Shown one piece after another: positions 44,366-53,848 of a stretch of DNA of 64,000 bases. Below the pieces are notes generated by a model. It saw nothing but the letters and a program-made list of their open reading frames with translations, did no database searches and was not told where the DNA came from. The DNA lies in assembly GCA_038881635.1 (NCBI GenBank), contig JAVZPJ010000001.1:143427-207426 (forward strand), written 5' to 3'. How positions within the stretch are numbered: position 1 is the first letter of the stretch; the number at the start of each line of letters is the position of its first letter. Source of the stretch: Sulfolobales archaeon (GTDB lineage Archaea > Thermoproteota > Thermoprotei_A > Sulfolobales > AG1). The translations under genes were made by a program, and so were the position numbers.

Positions 44366-45094
44366 ATGGTCTCTATAGAAGAAGTGGAGAGATTCCTAGG
44401 TAGTAAGATAACAGATCCCTATGGAAGAATCTTAGGAGTTTTATCATCAGTATACTCTGATGTAGATGGTAGTGTTTCAGGTGTCGAGGTGGTTAGTGAA
44501 GATTATTCGATAAGATATATTCCTTCAGAAAGATTGGTAATATCTCACGAAGGTTTGATCATACTTCCAGAGTGGAAGGTTGAAGCTCTAAAAGTTGAAG
44601 CCCAGCTTGACAGAGCCAGGAAAAGAGCGAGAGCTATTGAAGATCTCTATATTAATAAAGAGATAAGCGCTCAAGCTTATGAAGATATGAAGAAACAAAT
44701 AGATTCAACGTTAAGCAGACTTAAAGAGAAAGCTAGACAGACCAGATCTCTCCTAAGAAAGAGATTAGGAGAAGTTGAAGATGAGATACTTCATCTCGAT
44801 AAGGCTTCTAATCATCTTAAATTAATATACACTTCTGGAGAGATCTCTGAGCAGAGATTCAAGCAGTCTATGGATATGCTAAGATCTTCTAGAAATAAGT
44901 ATGTTGAGGAGAAAAAAGATCTTGAGAAACATATTGAGATAATTGAAAAACTTGAAACAGAGATCACGACACCTATAAAAACTACGCAAATACAGCCTTC
45001 AACACAGCCTGCGACAACTTCACCTCCGCAGCCTCAGATTCAGGCTCCATCCAGTCAGCAGACTCCTATCAATGTTATCATAACCAACAGCTAG
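44366..45094 (+). CDS. cdvA: CdvA, archaeal cell division membrane-recruitment protein
   Basis: Crenarchaeal division protein that binds membrane and DNA and recruits CdvB to mid-cell. The 242-residue protein has an N-terminal PRC-barrel-like domain (FLGSKITDPYGRILGVLSSVYSD...IPSERLVI...ILPEW), a long coiled coil (about 75-195) and a Pro/Gln/Thr-rich linker ending in PINVIITNS, the place where the CdvB-binding E3B peptide lies in Sulfolobus. Start ATG 44366, first gene of the operon with cdvB and cdvC. Expression is cell-cycle dependent in Sulfolobus; the promoter is at 44318. Confidence 0.94.
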   Translation: MVSIEEVERFLGSKITDPYGRILGVLSSVYSDVDGSVSGVEVVSEDYSIRYIPSERLVISHEGLIILPEWKVEALKVEAQLDRARKRARAIEDLYINKEISAQAYEDMKKQIDSTLSRLKEKARQTRSLLRKRLGEVEDEILHLDKASNHLKLIYTSGEISEQRFKQSMDMLRSSRNKYVEEKKDLEKHIEIIEKLETEITTPIKTTQIQPSTQPATTSPPQPQIQAPSSQQTPINVIITNS

Positions 45095-45123
45095 ATCTTC
45101 TTAAGAGTTCTTGGTGATCGCTC

Positions 45124-46113
45124 ATGGTGACAAGCTATGGAGGTGATGTTGAGAGAAAATATAGAGAAACAGGGTTCTTCGGAACTCTTCTAGAAGGTTT
45201 TATGAAGATCTTTAGAAGAGAAGTATCTCCTATGAAGAGAACAATTGAAAGCATACTAGCAGAGATAGAAGCCGCAACCTTATCTATTGAAGAGGTTTTA
45301 GGTAAGCTGAAGAGAAGATACGAGGACTTATATACCTCAGCCATTAAGTCTGTGACACAGAAGAACATTGCCAAAGCCACTATATATGTCAATGAGTTAG
45401 TTGAGATAAGAAAGATCTTTAGGAGGCTTATGATTTCTTATAATTTCCTAGAGCAGCTGAAGATAAGATTACAGACGTTGAACGAGCTTGACAAGGCGTA
45501 CCCGCTACTACTATCTCTGAGCAGAACTATAGATTATCTGAAGCCTCAGATACTACCCATAGTTCCAGGAGTTGCTGTGTCTCTAGAGAAGATATCATCC
45601 GAGATAAATTCAGTTCTTGGAAGCACCTCAGTTCCTTCATCAGTAGTAGAAGAGAGCTATCTCAGACTGGGTAGTAGAGAAGCAGAGGAGCTGATGAGAA
45701 AGATTGTTGAAGAGGCTGAGAAATCCGTTAATTCGAAGCTACCAGAACTGCTACCTGAGTTATCAAAGCTCGTACCCCCCGAGCGTCTCGAAGAAGACGT
45801 AGTTCTACCTAAGGATATACTAGCTGTAAATATACTCAATCCGGATAGAGAAAAGGATAGAACCAGCATAAGTAAAGAGGAGAATATTTCAAAATCCAGA
45901 GCTTCTCACACTGCTTCGAGTCAGAAACATGATATTCCTAAGCTAGAGGATGTAGAGAAAATGCTTCTAGACTATATAACTACCAGAGGAGGTTTTCTAG
46001 ATATTAAGGATTTTAGCACCCAGTATAAGATACCGAGAGAATATGTGATGGCAGCATTGGATAATCTAGTTAAGAAAGGTAAAGTAAATATAGTGAGAAG
46101 CGGAGGAGGATAG
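45124..46113 (+). CDS. cdvB: CdvB, ESCRT-III-like division protein
   Basis: ESCRT-III homologue that forms the division ring. The 329-residue protein shows a Snf7-like helical core of about 200 residues (RTIESILAEIEAATLSIEEVL, KNIAKATIYVNELVEIRKIFRRL), then the proline-bearing MIM2-like segment KLVPPERLEEDVVLPKDI (about 222-240) that binds the MIT domain of CdvC, a disordered linker and a C-terminal winged helix (DVEKMLLDYITTRGGFLDIKDF, about 275-325) that meets CdvA. ATG 45124 follows GGTGATC. Lies 29 bases after cdvA and before cdvC. Confidence 0.95.
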   Translation: MVTSYGGDVERKYRETGFFGTLLEGFMKIFRREVSPMKRTIESILAEIEAATLSIEEVLGKLKRRYEDLYTSAIKSVTQKNIAKATIYVNELVEIRKIFRRLMISYNFLEQLKIRLQTLNELDKAYPLLLSLSRTIDYLKPQILPIVPGVAVSLEKISSEINSVLGSTSVPSSVVEESYLRLGSREAEELMRKIVEEAEKSVNSKLPELLPELSKLVPPERLEEDVVLPKDILAVNILNPDREKDRTSISKEENISKSRASHTASSQKHDIPKLEDVEKMLLDYITTRGGFLDIKDFSTQYKIPREYVMAALDNLVKKGKVNIVRSGGG

Positions 46114-46169
46114 TATAAGATAGTGATTTTAAGATCCTGATTCTTCTTTCATGGATTCGGGTGGTCTCC

Positions 46170-47306
46170 GTGTCAGGATCTTCTACGATGATTCTTGAAA
46201 AGATGGCTAGAGAGTATGCTGATAGAGCTATTATCATGGAGAGAAGGGGAAACTATGAGGAAGCAGTCAAGAATTATAGAAAGGCAGCAGAGATTCTCAA
46301 AAAAATACTGACCTTATATAGAGATCTTCCCATGCGAGATACATATATAGAATATATAAAAGAATATGAGAAGAGAGCTGAGTTTATAGAGAAAAACCTT
46401 CAACAGATATTATCGGGGGGAGGAGGTGCTTATCAGAATAATGTAGAGATTGAAGACCTGGTGTCTCCACCACCTAATATAAGTTTTAATGATATAGTTG
46501 ATCTTGAGGAGATTAAGAAGATTCTCAGAAGAGCAATAGTCTACCCTATAAAAAGGCCAGATCTCTATCCAAATGAGATAGGATGGTCTAAGGGTGTCCT
46601 TCTCTATGGTCCTCCTGGAAATGGTAAAACCATGTTAGCTGGAGCTCTTGCAAGAGAGATAAACGCAGCTTTTATAGCAGTTGATGCAGCTTCCATCATG
46701 TCTAAATGGCTTGGCGATGCTGAAAAGAATGTGAGCAAAATCTTTTCTAAAGCTAGAGATATATGGCTTAGCAAGGGTGTTCCGGTGATAATATTCATAG
46801 ACGAGGTAGATTCTCTGATGGGTGTTTATAACGCTGAGATCGGTGGAGAGGTTAGAGTTAGGAATCAATTTCTAAAAGAAATGGACGGGATACATACCAA
46901 GGGATCTTCTGAGCTCATATTCGTTATAGGGGCAACAAACAAACCATGGGTTCTAGACATGGCTTTCTTAAGAAGATTTCAGAAGAGAATCTATGTTCCT
47001 AATCCCAGTAAAGAAGTTAGAGAAGCTCTACTCAGGCATTATACTAGATCTCTAAAGCTAGATCCTGGGATAGATTTTAACAGGCTTGCAGAGATGACAG
47101 AAGGTTATTCTGCCAGTGATATTAAAGAAATTGTTAGAGACGCCTATGAACTCACACTAGACGAGATGTTTGAGAAAGAAACTAGAGAACCTAGACCTGT
47201 GTCTATGGAAGATTTTGAAAAAGTTCTCTCGAGGAGAAAGCCTAGCGTCTCTCAGGAGATGCTTAGATACTATGATGAGTGGACTAAGAAATTTGGAGCT
47301 CTATAA
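46170..47306 (+). CDS. cdvC: CdvC, Vps4-like AAA ATPase
   Basis: AAA ATPase that remodels and recycles CdvB polymers. N-terminal MIT domain (LEKMAREYADRAIIMERRGNYEEAVKNYRKAAEIL, about residues 10-45, and on to about 75) binds the MIM2 segment of CdvB; the AAA module has Walker A YGPPGNGKTM (about 150), Walker B VIIFIDEVDSL, arginine fingers in MAFLRRFQKR, and a Vps4-type C-terminal part with a final helix. The start is taken as GTG 46170 (MSGSSTMILEKM), with GGTGG about six bases before it; GTG 46161 is also in frame. The gene converges on a GTPase gene, five bases between stops. Confidence 0.95.
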   Translation: MSGSSTMILEKMAREYADRAIIMERRGNYEEAVKNYRKAAEILKKILTLYRDLPMRDTYIEYIKEYEKRAEFIEKNLQQILSGGGGAYQNNVEIEDLVSPPPNISFNDIVDLEEIKKILRRAIVYPIKRPDLYPNEIGWSKGVLLYGPPGNGKTMLAGALAREINAAFIAVDAASIMSKWLGDAEKNVSKIFSKARDIWLSKGVPVIIFIDEVDSLMGVYNAEIGGEVRVRNQFLKEMDGIHTKGSSELIFVIGATNKPWVLDMAFLRRFQKRIYVPNPSKEVREALLRHYTRSLKLDPGIDFNRLAEMTEGYSASDIKEIVRDAYELTLDEMFEKETREPRPVSMEDFEKVLSRRKPSVSQEMLRYYDEWTKKFGAL

Positions 47307-47310
47307 GATT

Positions 47311-48489
47311 TTAATCTCCCACTATTTTATAATGGATCTCTATTATATCTCCATCTTTAACAACATGGTCGCGACCTACTCTAACGCCTGGATATCTTAC
47401 AGAAGGTCCCCAAACTCTGGCGTATAGAAATCCTTTGTAGAGATCCTCGTGAACAGCTCTAGCGACATCTAACACGGTAGCTCCTCTTCTCAGGACTAGA
47501 GGTCTTTTTGAGATCTCTCCGTGTGGAGGTTTCGTATAAACCCTGATAAGATCCATTGTTTCTATGATTAGATCTCCTATTCTTATAAGGTTATTCTGAT
47601 CTGAGGTCTCAGTACAGAGAATTGGGATCTCTTTCTCAACTTCTTTTCTAAGCATCTCGCAATTAAATCCCTTAGGATCGAGATCTTTTTTGGATGCAAT
47701 GATTATAGTAGGCTTATAATGTGAAACTCCTATTAGGTAGCTCTCAATATCTTCTAATGATATTTCTCCATAGATTCTCACTTCAACTCCTTGAATCTTA
47801 TATGATTCAAGGAGTTTTCTTATATCATCTATTGATGCATCAAGTAATCTACCGAAGTTAATTATACTAACACCTGTAGAGCCAGAGGATCTTATGATTT
47901 CGATCCTTCCTCTAGGTTTGGTTATTTTGATCCCTTCATCCTCTAGAAGTTTTCTCACATAGCTATACTGGTACACAGGATCTCGAGAGAGATCTATAAC
48001 CAGTAGAAGACAGTCAGCATTTCTGGCAAGGCTTATGCTCATTCTATTGATCCTGGCTTCAGGATCTTCCGAAAGCGATGGAGCTTCTACAAGCTGGAAG
48101 TATATATCTTTATAAACGAACATACCAGGAATAGGAGCAGTGGTTAGAGATGGAGTGTCAGATACAATAACTCTAGCATTTGTAAGAGTTTTCAGGATCG
48201 ATGATTTACCTGATTTCATTAATCCTAGCATAACTATCTGAACATCGCCCTCCCTAGCTATGAAAAAGGATCTACCACCACCTCTAGAAGAAGATCTCTT
48301 TCTTTCTTCAATCTCCTCCCTAAGCTCTGCCATTCTTCTCCTGATCCATCTAACGAGATTCTCTGTTCCCTTATGCTTGGGCACAGCCGATAGAAATTCT
48401 TGTAATGCTTGAAGCTTCTCCTCAGGAGTTCTAGCCTCTTGATATTTCACAAACTTAGCTCTAGCCTCTGGAGGTAGATTTGTCACCAT
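47311..48489 (-). CDS. DRG/Obg-type GTP-binding protein with TGS domain
   Basis: A 392-residue GTPase of the DRG-like group: helical N-terminus (PEARAKFVKYQEARTPEEKL), G1 GLMKSGKSSILKTL (about 88), the mobile G2/G3 segment (SLTTAPIPGMF, then LVEAPSL in place of DXPG), a four-base specificity motif SKKDLD, and a C-terminal TGS domain (RRGATVLDVARAVHEDLYKGFLYARVWG, about 330-385). The G3 change (no clear DXXG) is odd and may mean altered GTPase activity. DRG proteins attach to ribosomes; role here unknown. Confidence 0.82.
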   Translation of the reverse strand: MVTNLPPEARAKFVKYQEARTPEEKLQALQEFLSAVPKHKGTENLVRWIRRRMAELREEIEERKRSSSRGGGRSFFIAREGDVQIVMLGLMKSGKSSILKTLTNARVIVSDTPSLTTAPIPGMFVYKDIYFQLVEAPSLSEDPEARINRMSISLARNADCLLLVIDLSRDPVYQYSYVRKLLEDEGIKITKPRGRIEIIRSSGSTGVSIINFGRLLDASIDDIRKLLESYKIQGVEVRIYGEISLEDIESYLIGVSHYKPTIIIASKKDLDPKGFNCEMLRKEVEKEIPILCTETSDQNNLIRIGDLIIETMDLIRVYTKPPHGEISKRPLVLRRGATVLDVARAVHEDLYKGFLYARVWGPSVRYPGVRVGRDHVVKDGDIIEIHYKIVGD

Positions 48490-48570
48490 ATTTAACTCAG
48501 CTCGTTGTTCAGAGATTTCTCTCTATTAGTTTTAATAGGGTTGGGATTATAATAATTATCCGATAGCAAG

Positions 48571-48900
48571 ATGAGAGAGAAGGAGAATCGAGAGATCAGA
48601 AATATTGAAGATAGCGGAATTCCACATGATATATCTCTAGATCTTATACTTCCAAGACTAGAAACTATTAAGTCATCGCTAACGGGCTTACTTCTGGTAT
48701 ATGCAATAGGATTGTCACTCATGTTAGGATATCTCCTAGTATTAAAGATCTTTAGAGATATAATATTAGAGATAGAAGATCCCTTTATAAGGAATATCAT
48801 GCTCATAGGAGCTGGAGGAATTCTAACTATCACATGGCTCTATACATGGTTCACGTCGGTCAAGAAGATAAGAAGCATGCTCGCAAGGTCTGCCGTGTAA
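48571..48900 (+). CDS. small two-helix membrane protein, 109 residues
   Basis: Charged N-terminus (MREKENREIRNIEDS) followed by two hydrophobic segments (about 38-60 and 75-96) and a basic tail (KKIRSMLARSAV), a two-pass membrane protein with the short loop KIFRDIILEIEDPF outside or inside. No family recognised. The opposite-strand frame over the same DNA has poor codon use and is a shadow. It is divergent from the TGS GTPase gene with about 80 bases between starts. Confidence 0.6.
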   Translation: MREKENREIRNIEDSGIPHDISLDLILPRLETIKSSLTGLLLVYAIGLSLMLGYLLVLKIFRDIILEIEDPFIRNIMLIGAGGILTITWLYTWFTSVKKIRSMLARSAV

Positions 48901-49078
48901 TTACCCTTGGAAAAAGTTTTCAATAGGGCATTCAAATCATACAGAGTCTTAAGTTATGCATAACGAGCTTTATAAAGAGCTGTCATGAAAACGAGAAAAC
49001 AATTATTCCATATAAAACTACTTAATTAGAGAAGAGAGTGGAATCACGTATTCAGACTTATTCCAATGCAAGTCTTTA

Positions 49079-49303
49079 TTATCTGATTTTTGCAATTATA
49101 AATTCATTTCGCGAATTTCTACTAACGATCTTGATCACACCATGTCTTGTAAATAGCTCTAGGGTTTCCTCTAACTCCTTAATCTGATCATCTCCAGCTA
49201 TGATTCTCATTTCATCACCGCTACGAAGCTTTCGCAAATATGTTAGCAAGGCTGCAACTACTCCACCACAACCCTCAGCTTCTTTCTTAAGATCCAATAT
49301 CAT
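49079..49303 (-). CDS. TusA-like small protein, 74 residues
   Basis: A 74-residue protein with the SirA/TusA fold pattern: beta strand MILDLKKEAEGCGGVVAALLTYLRKLRSGDEMRIIAGDD, then helix EELEETLELFTRHG and a final strand. TusA moves sulfur in tRNA thiolation and sulfur trafficking through a Cys in a CPxP motif; here the motif reads GCGG, so only the single Cys at about 12 remains and the proline is lost. Sulfur transfer is therefore possible but not shown. It is 45 bases upstream of... and in the same direction as no obvious sulfur gene; the metallo-beta-lactamase gene lies upstream on the same strand. Confidence 0.6.
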   Translation of the reverse strand: MILDLKKEAEGCGGVVAALLTYLRKLRSGDEMRIIAGDDQIKELEETLELFTRHGVIKIVSRNSRNEFIIAKIR

Positions 49304-49347
49304 AGTATTCTTTGAAGAGATTATACATCACCATAGATAGTTTAATA

Positions 49348-50256
49348 CTAGAAAGATTTTAATCTCTTGATCTCCTCGAGAAAACCTCTGATACTTAGCT
49401 CTATATTAAATGTAGCGATCATACAATCTTTATCTTCAAACCTGAGATATCTATTTGTGAATTCATCTTTTTCACCAAGTATCTTCAGAATATCGTCTTC
49501 TGATTTTGTGATAAGAAAAGTTTCAAGCCATATTCTCATCTGATTTAAATGCTTGAGAAGAAGATCTCCATCTTTCCTAATACCTCTATGTGCGAATGCT
49601 ATATCCGAAGGTTTTAAAGAGATCATATTTCTAAGAGATTCTATGTAGAGATCGTATCTGAAAGGAGGAGGTGTCGTGGGAATTATAGAATCAATTTCAG
49701 GAATATAGATCCCTGCTGAATCTCCTGTGAATAGTAGTGACCTGTCATGCCAGAACAATGAAATATGATGTGAAGCATGTCCAGGGGTGTGGAGTATCTT
49801 AAGAGATACATCATCTAGGATGAGATCTGTTTCGTCTCTAGCCTCTATAATCTCAACATTATCTCCATTAAGAGGTCTCCCATATCTCTCGGTAATCTCA
49901 CTTCCTTGAACCTTTCTAGATTCCTCCCACAATCTAGAGGGATCTCTTATATGAGGTATTCCTCTAGGATGAACCATTATAGCTGCGCCAGATCTCTGAG
50001 CTATATAAACCGCTGCCCCGGCATGATCTAGGTGTACATGTGTTGGAATGATCATCTCTAGAGTTCTTAGAACACCCAGTTTATCTAGCACCTTTACAAT
50101 CTTCTCGCCCGAGTTCATAGGACCTGGATCTATTAGAATAGCTCTTCTAGCAGCAGTTATGATAAGATATGATGATATATACTTCTCGCAAGGAGGAATG
50201 CCTGTGTGTATTATATAGAAGTTATCAGAGATCTTCTCATATGCTTCTTCCGACAT
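49348..50256 (-). CDS. metallo-beta-lactamase-fold hydrolase
   Basis: A 302-residue MBL-fold enzyme. Metal ligands: PTHVHLDHAG (HXHXDH, about 76-85), later LHTPGHASHH (about 157-164) and LFTGDSAGIY (about 173), with a final HRG at about 240. The pattern is that of glyoxalase II/ribonuclease-like or persulfide dioxygenase-type MBL proteins. The C-terminal about 60 residues are helical. Substrate unknown. The gene is divergent from the DUF763 gene and about 45 bases upstream of the TusA-like gene on the same strand, which could hint at sulfur chemistry, weakly. Confidence 0.82.
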   Translation of the reverse strand: MSEEAYEKISDNFYIIHTGIPPCEKYISSYLIITAARRAILIDPGPMNSGEKIVKVLDKLGVLRTLEMIIPTHVHLDHAGAAVYIAQRSGAAIMVHPRGIPHIRDPSRLWEESRKVQGSEITERYGRPLNGDNVEIIEARDETDLILDDVSLKILHTPGHASHHISLFWHDRSLLFTGDSAGIYIPEIDSIIPTTPPPFRYDLYIESLRNMISLKPSDIAFAHRGIRKDGDLLLKHLNQMRIWLETFLITKSEDDILKILGEKDEFTNRYLRFEDKDCMIATFNIELSIRGFLEEIKRLKSF

Positions 50257-50392
50257 GATAAGACCTCTCTATAAATATAATGATGAGATTATTAATATTA
50301 TTCCTCGGAGATCAAAGTTTTCTTCGCATCTCAGAAGATTCATGCTAGTCTAATAGTAGCAGTTAAATATTAGTTTTCAGAAGAGATTTTAA

Positions 50393-51583
50393 ATGAAGAT
50401 AATGAGCGGCATAGCGTATCTACCACTCCACGAAGGCCATGTACCTAGATGGCTTTTAGAATACATGATGAGGCTTGCGTCGTCTATTCTAAAAGCTCTC
50501 TATGAAATCTATGATCCTAGAGATATTCTAAGAAGATTCTCGGATCCTCTTTGGTTTCAAGCGTTTAATAACGTAATTGGAATGGATTGGGATAGTAGTG
50601 GTTCTACTACTGTGGTAACGGCTATTGTGAAAAGCATTACATGGAGAAATGATCTAGGGTTTCTAGTTCTAGGAGGTAAGGGTGTTCATTCTAAGGATAC
50701 GCTTAAGGAGATTCCTGAAGCTGTTAAGAGGTTTGATCTAGGTGAGGATAGTATTAGTATGTATACTAGGATCAGCAGGCTCACCGCAAAAATAGATTCA
50801 TCATTATTACAAGATGGGTACTCTCTATATCATCACACGCTCTTTATATCAAGAGATGGTTTCTGGTGTGTCGTGCAACAAGGTATGAACACTGCTGAGA
50901 AGATGGCTAGAAGATATCATCTGAGTCAAGATACTTTCAAAGAGGATCTTCTATCAGATCCTCATTCAGGTCTAGCATCAAATGTAATTGTAAAACCTCT
51001 TAACATGATCGATAAAGAATCTGCTGAAGCTAGGAGAGTAATCGATGATCTCATCAGCGAGGAATCTAGTAGACTTGTTAGAATGATCTCGGAGGTGAAT
51101 AGAATTTTAAAGGGATTAACATCTCTACACACATACTCAAAAGGTTCAGATCTTAGGAAAAATGATATTCGAAGAAGAGAGTTCACGATACCGTATTATA
51201 AGCCTATAAATATATCGAAAAGCTTTATAGAAAGTATAAACAATCTTCAACTGAGAAATGCACGAAATATTATCGAAGCACTCGAATTAAAAGGTTTTGG
51301 TCCTGAGCATGTCAGAGCATTAGCGCTGGTATCAGATCTCATCTTTAACGCTCCTCCCTCTAATAGAGATCCTGTTACGCATCCTATAGATCCTTTCTTG
51401 TACTCGTTTGCGCATGGAGGTAAAGATGGTATACCTTATAGAGTGAGAAGAGATTTAATCGAGAGAACTATCATGACATTAGAGGAGGCTATAGAAAGAT
51501 CTAGACTTGGAGAACAGGATAAAATGAAGATGTTAAGAAGACTCTCAAAATACTCTGATAGTCTATTAAAACTAGAGCATTGA
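50393..51583 (+). CDS. DUF763 protein
   Basis: A 396-residue conserved archaeal protein of the DUF763 family: HEGHVPRWLLEYMMRL (about 14-30), DWDSSGSTTVVTAIVKS and VLGGKGVHSKDTLKEIPEAVKRF are typical of the family; later GFGPEHVRALALVSDLIFNAPPSNRDPVTHPIDPFLYSFAHGGKDG resembles a helix-hairpin-helix and metal-binding part. No activity is established for the family. It is alone, upstream of an unknown gene with about 70 bases between them. Confidence 0.83.
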   Translation: MKIMSGIAYLPLHEGHVPRWLLEYMMRLASSILKALYEIYDPRDILRRFSDPLWFQAFNNVIGMDWDSSGSTTVVTAIVKSITWRNDLGFLVLGGKGVHSKDTLKEIPEAVKRFDLGEDSISMYTRISRLTAKIDSSLLQDGYSLYHHTLFISRDGFWCVVQQGMNTAEKMARRYHLSQDTFKEDLLSDPHSGLASNVIVKPLNMIDKESAEARRVIDDLISEESSRLVRMISEVNRILKGLTSLHTYSKGSDLRKNDIRRREFTIPYYKPINISKSFIESINNLQLRNARNIIEALELKGFGPEHVRALALVSDLIFNAPPSNRDPVTHPIDPFLYSFAHGGKDGIPYRVRRDLIERTIMTLEEAIERSRLGEQDKMKMLRRLSKYSDSLLKLEH

Positions 51584-51651
51584 ATCATGAGAAAGATTAT
51601 TGATAATTTGAGATAATATTTATTAGGAGTAGCCTATATTCTAGCTAGTGA

Positions 51652-52647
51652 GTGAGACTTATGTGGCTAAGTGGTGATACTGTATTCATATCTTCACATG
51701 ATCTTCGAGAGGTGTTAAGAAATAATAAAAAGATTATATCACTAGAGACATTTAGCGAGTTCAGAGATCTAATAGAACAGGTTTATCTTGTCATGGTGCT
51801 AGAATCACATCAAAACCTTAATTATGCAACTTGTAAATGGAGGGTTCTGATAAATGATTTTAATATATCCAGAGTTCTTAGACCATACTCAGAGTTTTTA
51901 TATAAAGAGAAGAGATACATGATCTTAGCATATGATCTTACGCCTATAAAACATATGCTTTCGGATGTTAACAGGATCTCTATAGAATACCAAGGAGATC
52001 AAATAATTAAAGTTCACATAGCAAGTCTCATATCCACATACAGTATAGCTTCTAAGATTAGAAATGTGAATAAAAGCGAAAGTGTGTATCTAGATCTAGA
52101 GTCTAAGATATTGGAGACAGGTGCTTACACACTGGTAAGCTTTCCAAGAGATTTAGCATATGATGTAGATGTATCTCTCTACATAATACCTCTCACAGAA
52201 GCTTCTGAGATCTCTATAGATAACAAGAATATAATCCTGAAGGATTTGGAAGAAATTAGTATGAGGATCACGCCAGATAAGAAGAGTATTCCACTAGCTG
52301 TAGCGAGTGGTGCTGTTCTTATTCCTATAAAAGTAATGCAAGAGAAAGGTTATAAAGAGCCGAATTATGTAATAAATGATACACATATAGAGAAAATAGA
52401 TCCTGATAAGATAAGGGTTAGAATTTTAATAGATAATCTAGGTGATATAGATTCCAAGGAGATACTGGCAGTTGCCATAAATAAGGGTAGAAACATTGCT
52501 GTGGCGAAGGCCAAAGGTGATGAAAGAGAATTTACTCTAGAGCTTAGCAAGAACATTATTGACAGAGGAGATCCTTATATTACTATAAGGGTAATATGGA
52601 AGTGGGGTGATAAAAAATATTTTACATCGAGAAATATTGCTCTCTAG
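51652..52647 (+). CDS. unknown beta-rich protein, 331 residues
   Basis: A 331-residue protein I do not recognise. Start GTG 51652. No signal peptide or membrane helix; strands such as ESVYLDLESKILETGAYTLVSF, IRVRILIDNLGDIDSKEILAVAI and YITIRVIWKWGDKKYFTS suggest two or three beta-sandwich domains. The last part (about 255-325) resembles the immunoglobulin-like fold of surface or ESCRT-like proteins but this is not firm. Codon use matches the neighbours. It lies between the DUF763 gene and a UbiA gene and has no obvious partner. Confidence 0.55.
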   Translation: MRLMWLSGDTVFISSHDLREVLRNNKKIISLETFSEFRDLIEQVYLVMVLESHQNLNYATCKWRVLINDFNISRVLRPYSEFLYKEKRYMILAYDLTPIKHMLSDVNRISIEYQGDQIIKVHIASLISTYSIASKIRNVNKSESVYLDLESKILETGAYTLVSFPRDLAYDVDVSLYIIPLTEASEISIDNKNIILKDLEEISMRITPDKKSIPLAVASGAVLIPIKVMQEKGYKEPNYVINDTHIEKIDPDKIRVRILIDNLGDIDSKEILAVAINKGRNIAVAKAKGDEREFTLELSKNIIDRGDPYITIRVIWKWGDKKYFTSRNIAL

Positions 52648-52852
52648 AGCGAGGTGAAGCTGTTAGTATCTATAGATACCTATCTCACGTCTTTAACTAT
52701 AAGGGGCTTAGGTTGAAAGGCGATCTCGAAAGATCTGAGGGAGATCTCATATATGGAAGGCGTATATCTCGCTTTTGAAGTCATGATACACAGCTTTACA
52801 CCTATGAAATCTGAAGGAATCATGACCTTCCAAAGTGGTGAGGAGAAAAATC

Positions 52853-53770
52853 TTGCATAATATATGGGGGAAATTAGTTCAATGGATTAAGCTTGTGAGG
52901 ATTCATAATCTACTCATAGTACTTATAGGACTTCTCATAAGTGTGAGAGCATCAATGATACCACACCTAGAAGATCTGAGGTATAATAACTATGCAGAAC
53001 TTATAGAGATAGTATTAATAATAGCGCCTCCAGCTCTTCTAGCTGCATCAGGGGGTTATATAAGAAATGACTATTTTGATCTCGAGAGTGATAGGATCTC
53101 TAAACCTTGGAGACCTCTTGCGAGAGGAGTTATAAAACCTGAGTTAGCTGATAGAGTTGCTCTGGCTATGTACATCTTAGCCCCCCTATATTCTTTACTG
53201 GTAATCGGGTGGATCACAGCTATATTCACGTTGCTAAATGTAATCCTCATAGATCTCTATAATTCAAATCTTAAGAGAAAGGGTTTGGCTGGGAATATAG
53301 TAGTGTCTCTAGCTACAGCCAATGTATTTATATATGGAGCTTTATCATACTCAGAAAAATATATCGGTAGAATAGAGATCTCTATATACGCTCTGATACC
53401 GTTTCTATTCGCATTTCTTCTAACATTAACGAGAGAAATAATAAAGGGTATTGAAGATCTGGAGGGTGATACTAGAATAAGCGCGGGAACTCTAGCTCTT
53501 ATCTATGGATTTAAAAAAGCTTCTGCCATTGCTTTACTTATAGGAGTTGTAATAGGTCTTATACTTGTAATACCCTTATATCTTATATTCTCTTATCAAT
53601 ATCTCGTATTGGCAATACTCACAGTAGCTCTGGCTATATATTCCTCATATTATATATTAGGGTCCGTTAACACTAGTGAGGCTATCAATAGAGCACGTAG
53701 AGCGAGAAGCCTAACTAAAATATCATTATTTATAGGAACAATAGCATTCCTAACATGGTTATTCACATAG
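52853..53770 (+). CDS. UbiA prenyltransferase, digeranylgeranylglyceryl phosphate synthase-like
   Basis: Membrane enzyme of archaeal lipid synthesis (adds a second geranylgeranyl chain to geranylgeranylglyceryl phosphate) by family. About 305 residues with about eight membrane helices; the first Asp-rich motif NDYFDLESDRISKPWRPLA (about 80-100) and the second region EIIKGIEDLEGDTR (about 200) hold the conserved Asp residues. The start is uncertain: TTG 52853 follows GGTGAGGAG by about seven bases and is preferred; GTG 52835 is in frame further upstream. It converges on the carbamate kinase gene. Confidence 0.85.
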   Translation: MHNIWGKLVQWIKLVRIHNLLIVLIGLLISVRASMIPHLEDLRYNNYAELIEIVLIIAPPALLAASGGYIRNDYFDLESDRISKPWRPLARGVIKPELADRVALAMYILAPLYSLLVIGWITAIFTLLNVILIDLYNSNLKRKGLAGNIVVSLATANVFIYGALSYSEKYIGRIEISIYALIPFLFAFLLTLTREIIKGIEDLEGDTRISAGTLALIYGFKKASAIALLIGVVIGLILVIPLYLIFSYQYLVLAILTVALAIYSSYYILGSVNTSEAINRARRARSLTKISLFIGTIAFLTWLFT

Positions 53771-53848
53771 ATGATGTAGGAAGGAGTTAGATTATCTATA
53801 GAGAAGAAAAGATTAGAATTGAAAACAATTCTTTCTAGAGTAGCTGGA

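Noticed and set aside
48492..48833. A 113-residue minus-strand frame over the small membrane protein
   Set aside because: The plus-strand frame has natural start, hydrophobic helices and gene-like codons; this one is its shadow.
52753..52860. A 35-codon frame (MEGVYLAFEVMIHSF...) before the UbiA gene
   Set aside because: Overlaps the UbiA ribosome site and start; no promoter or family support.
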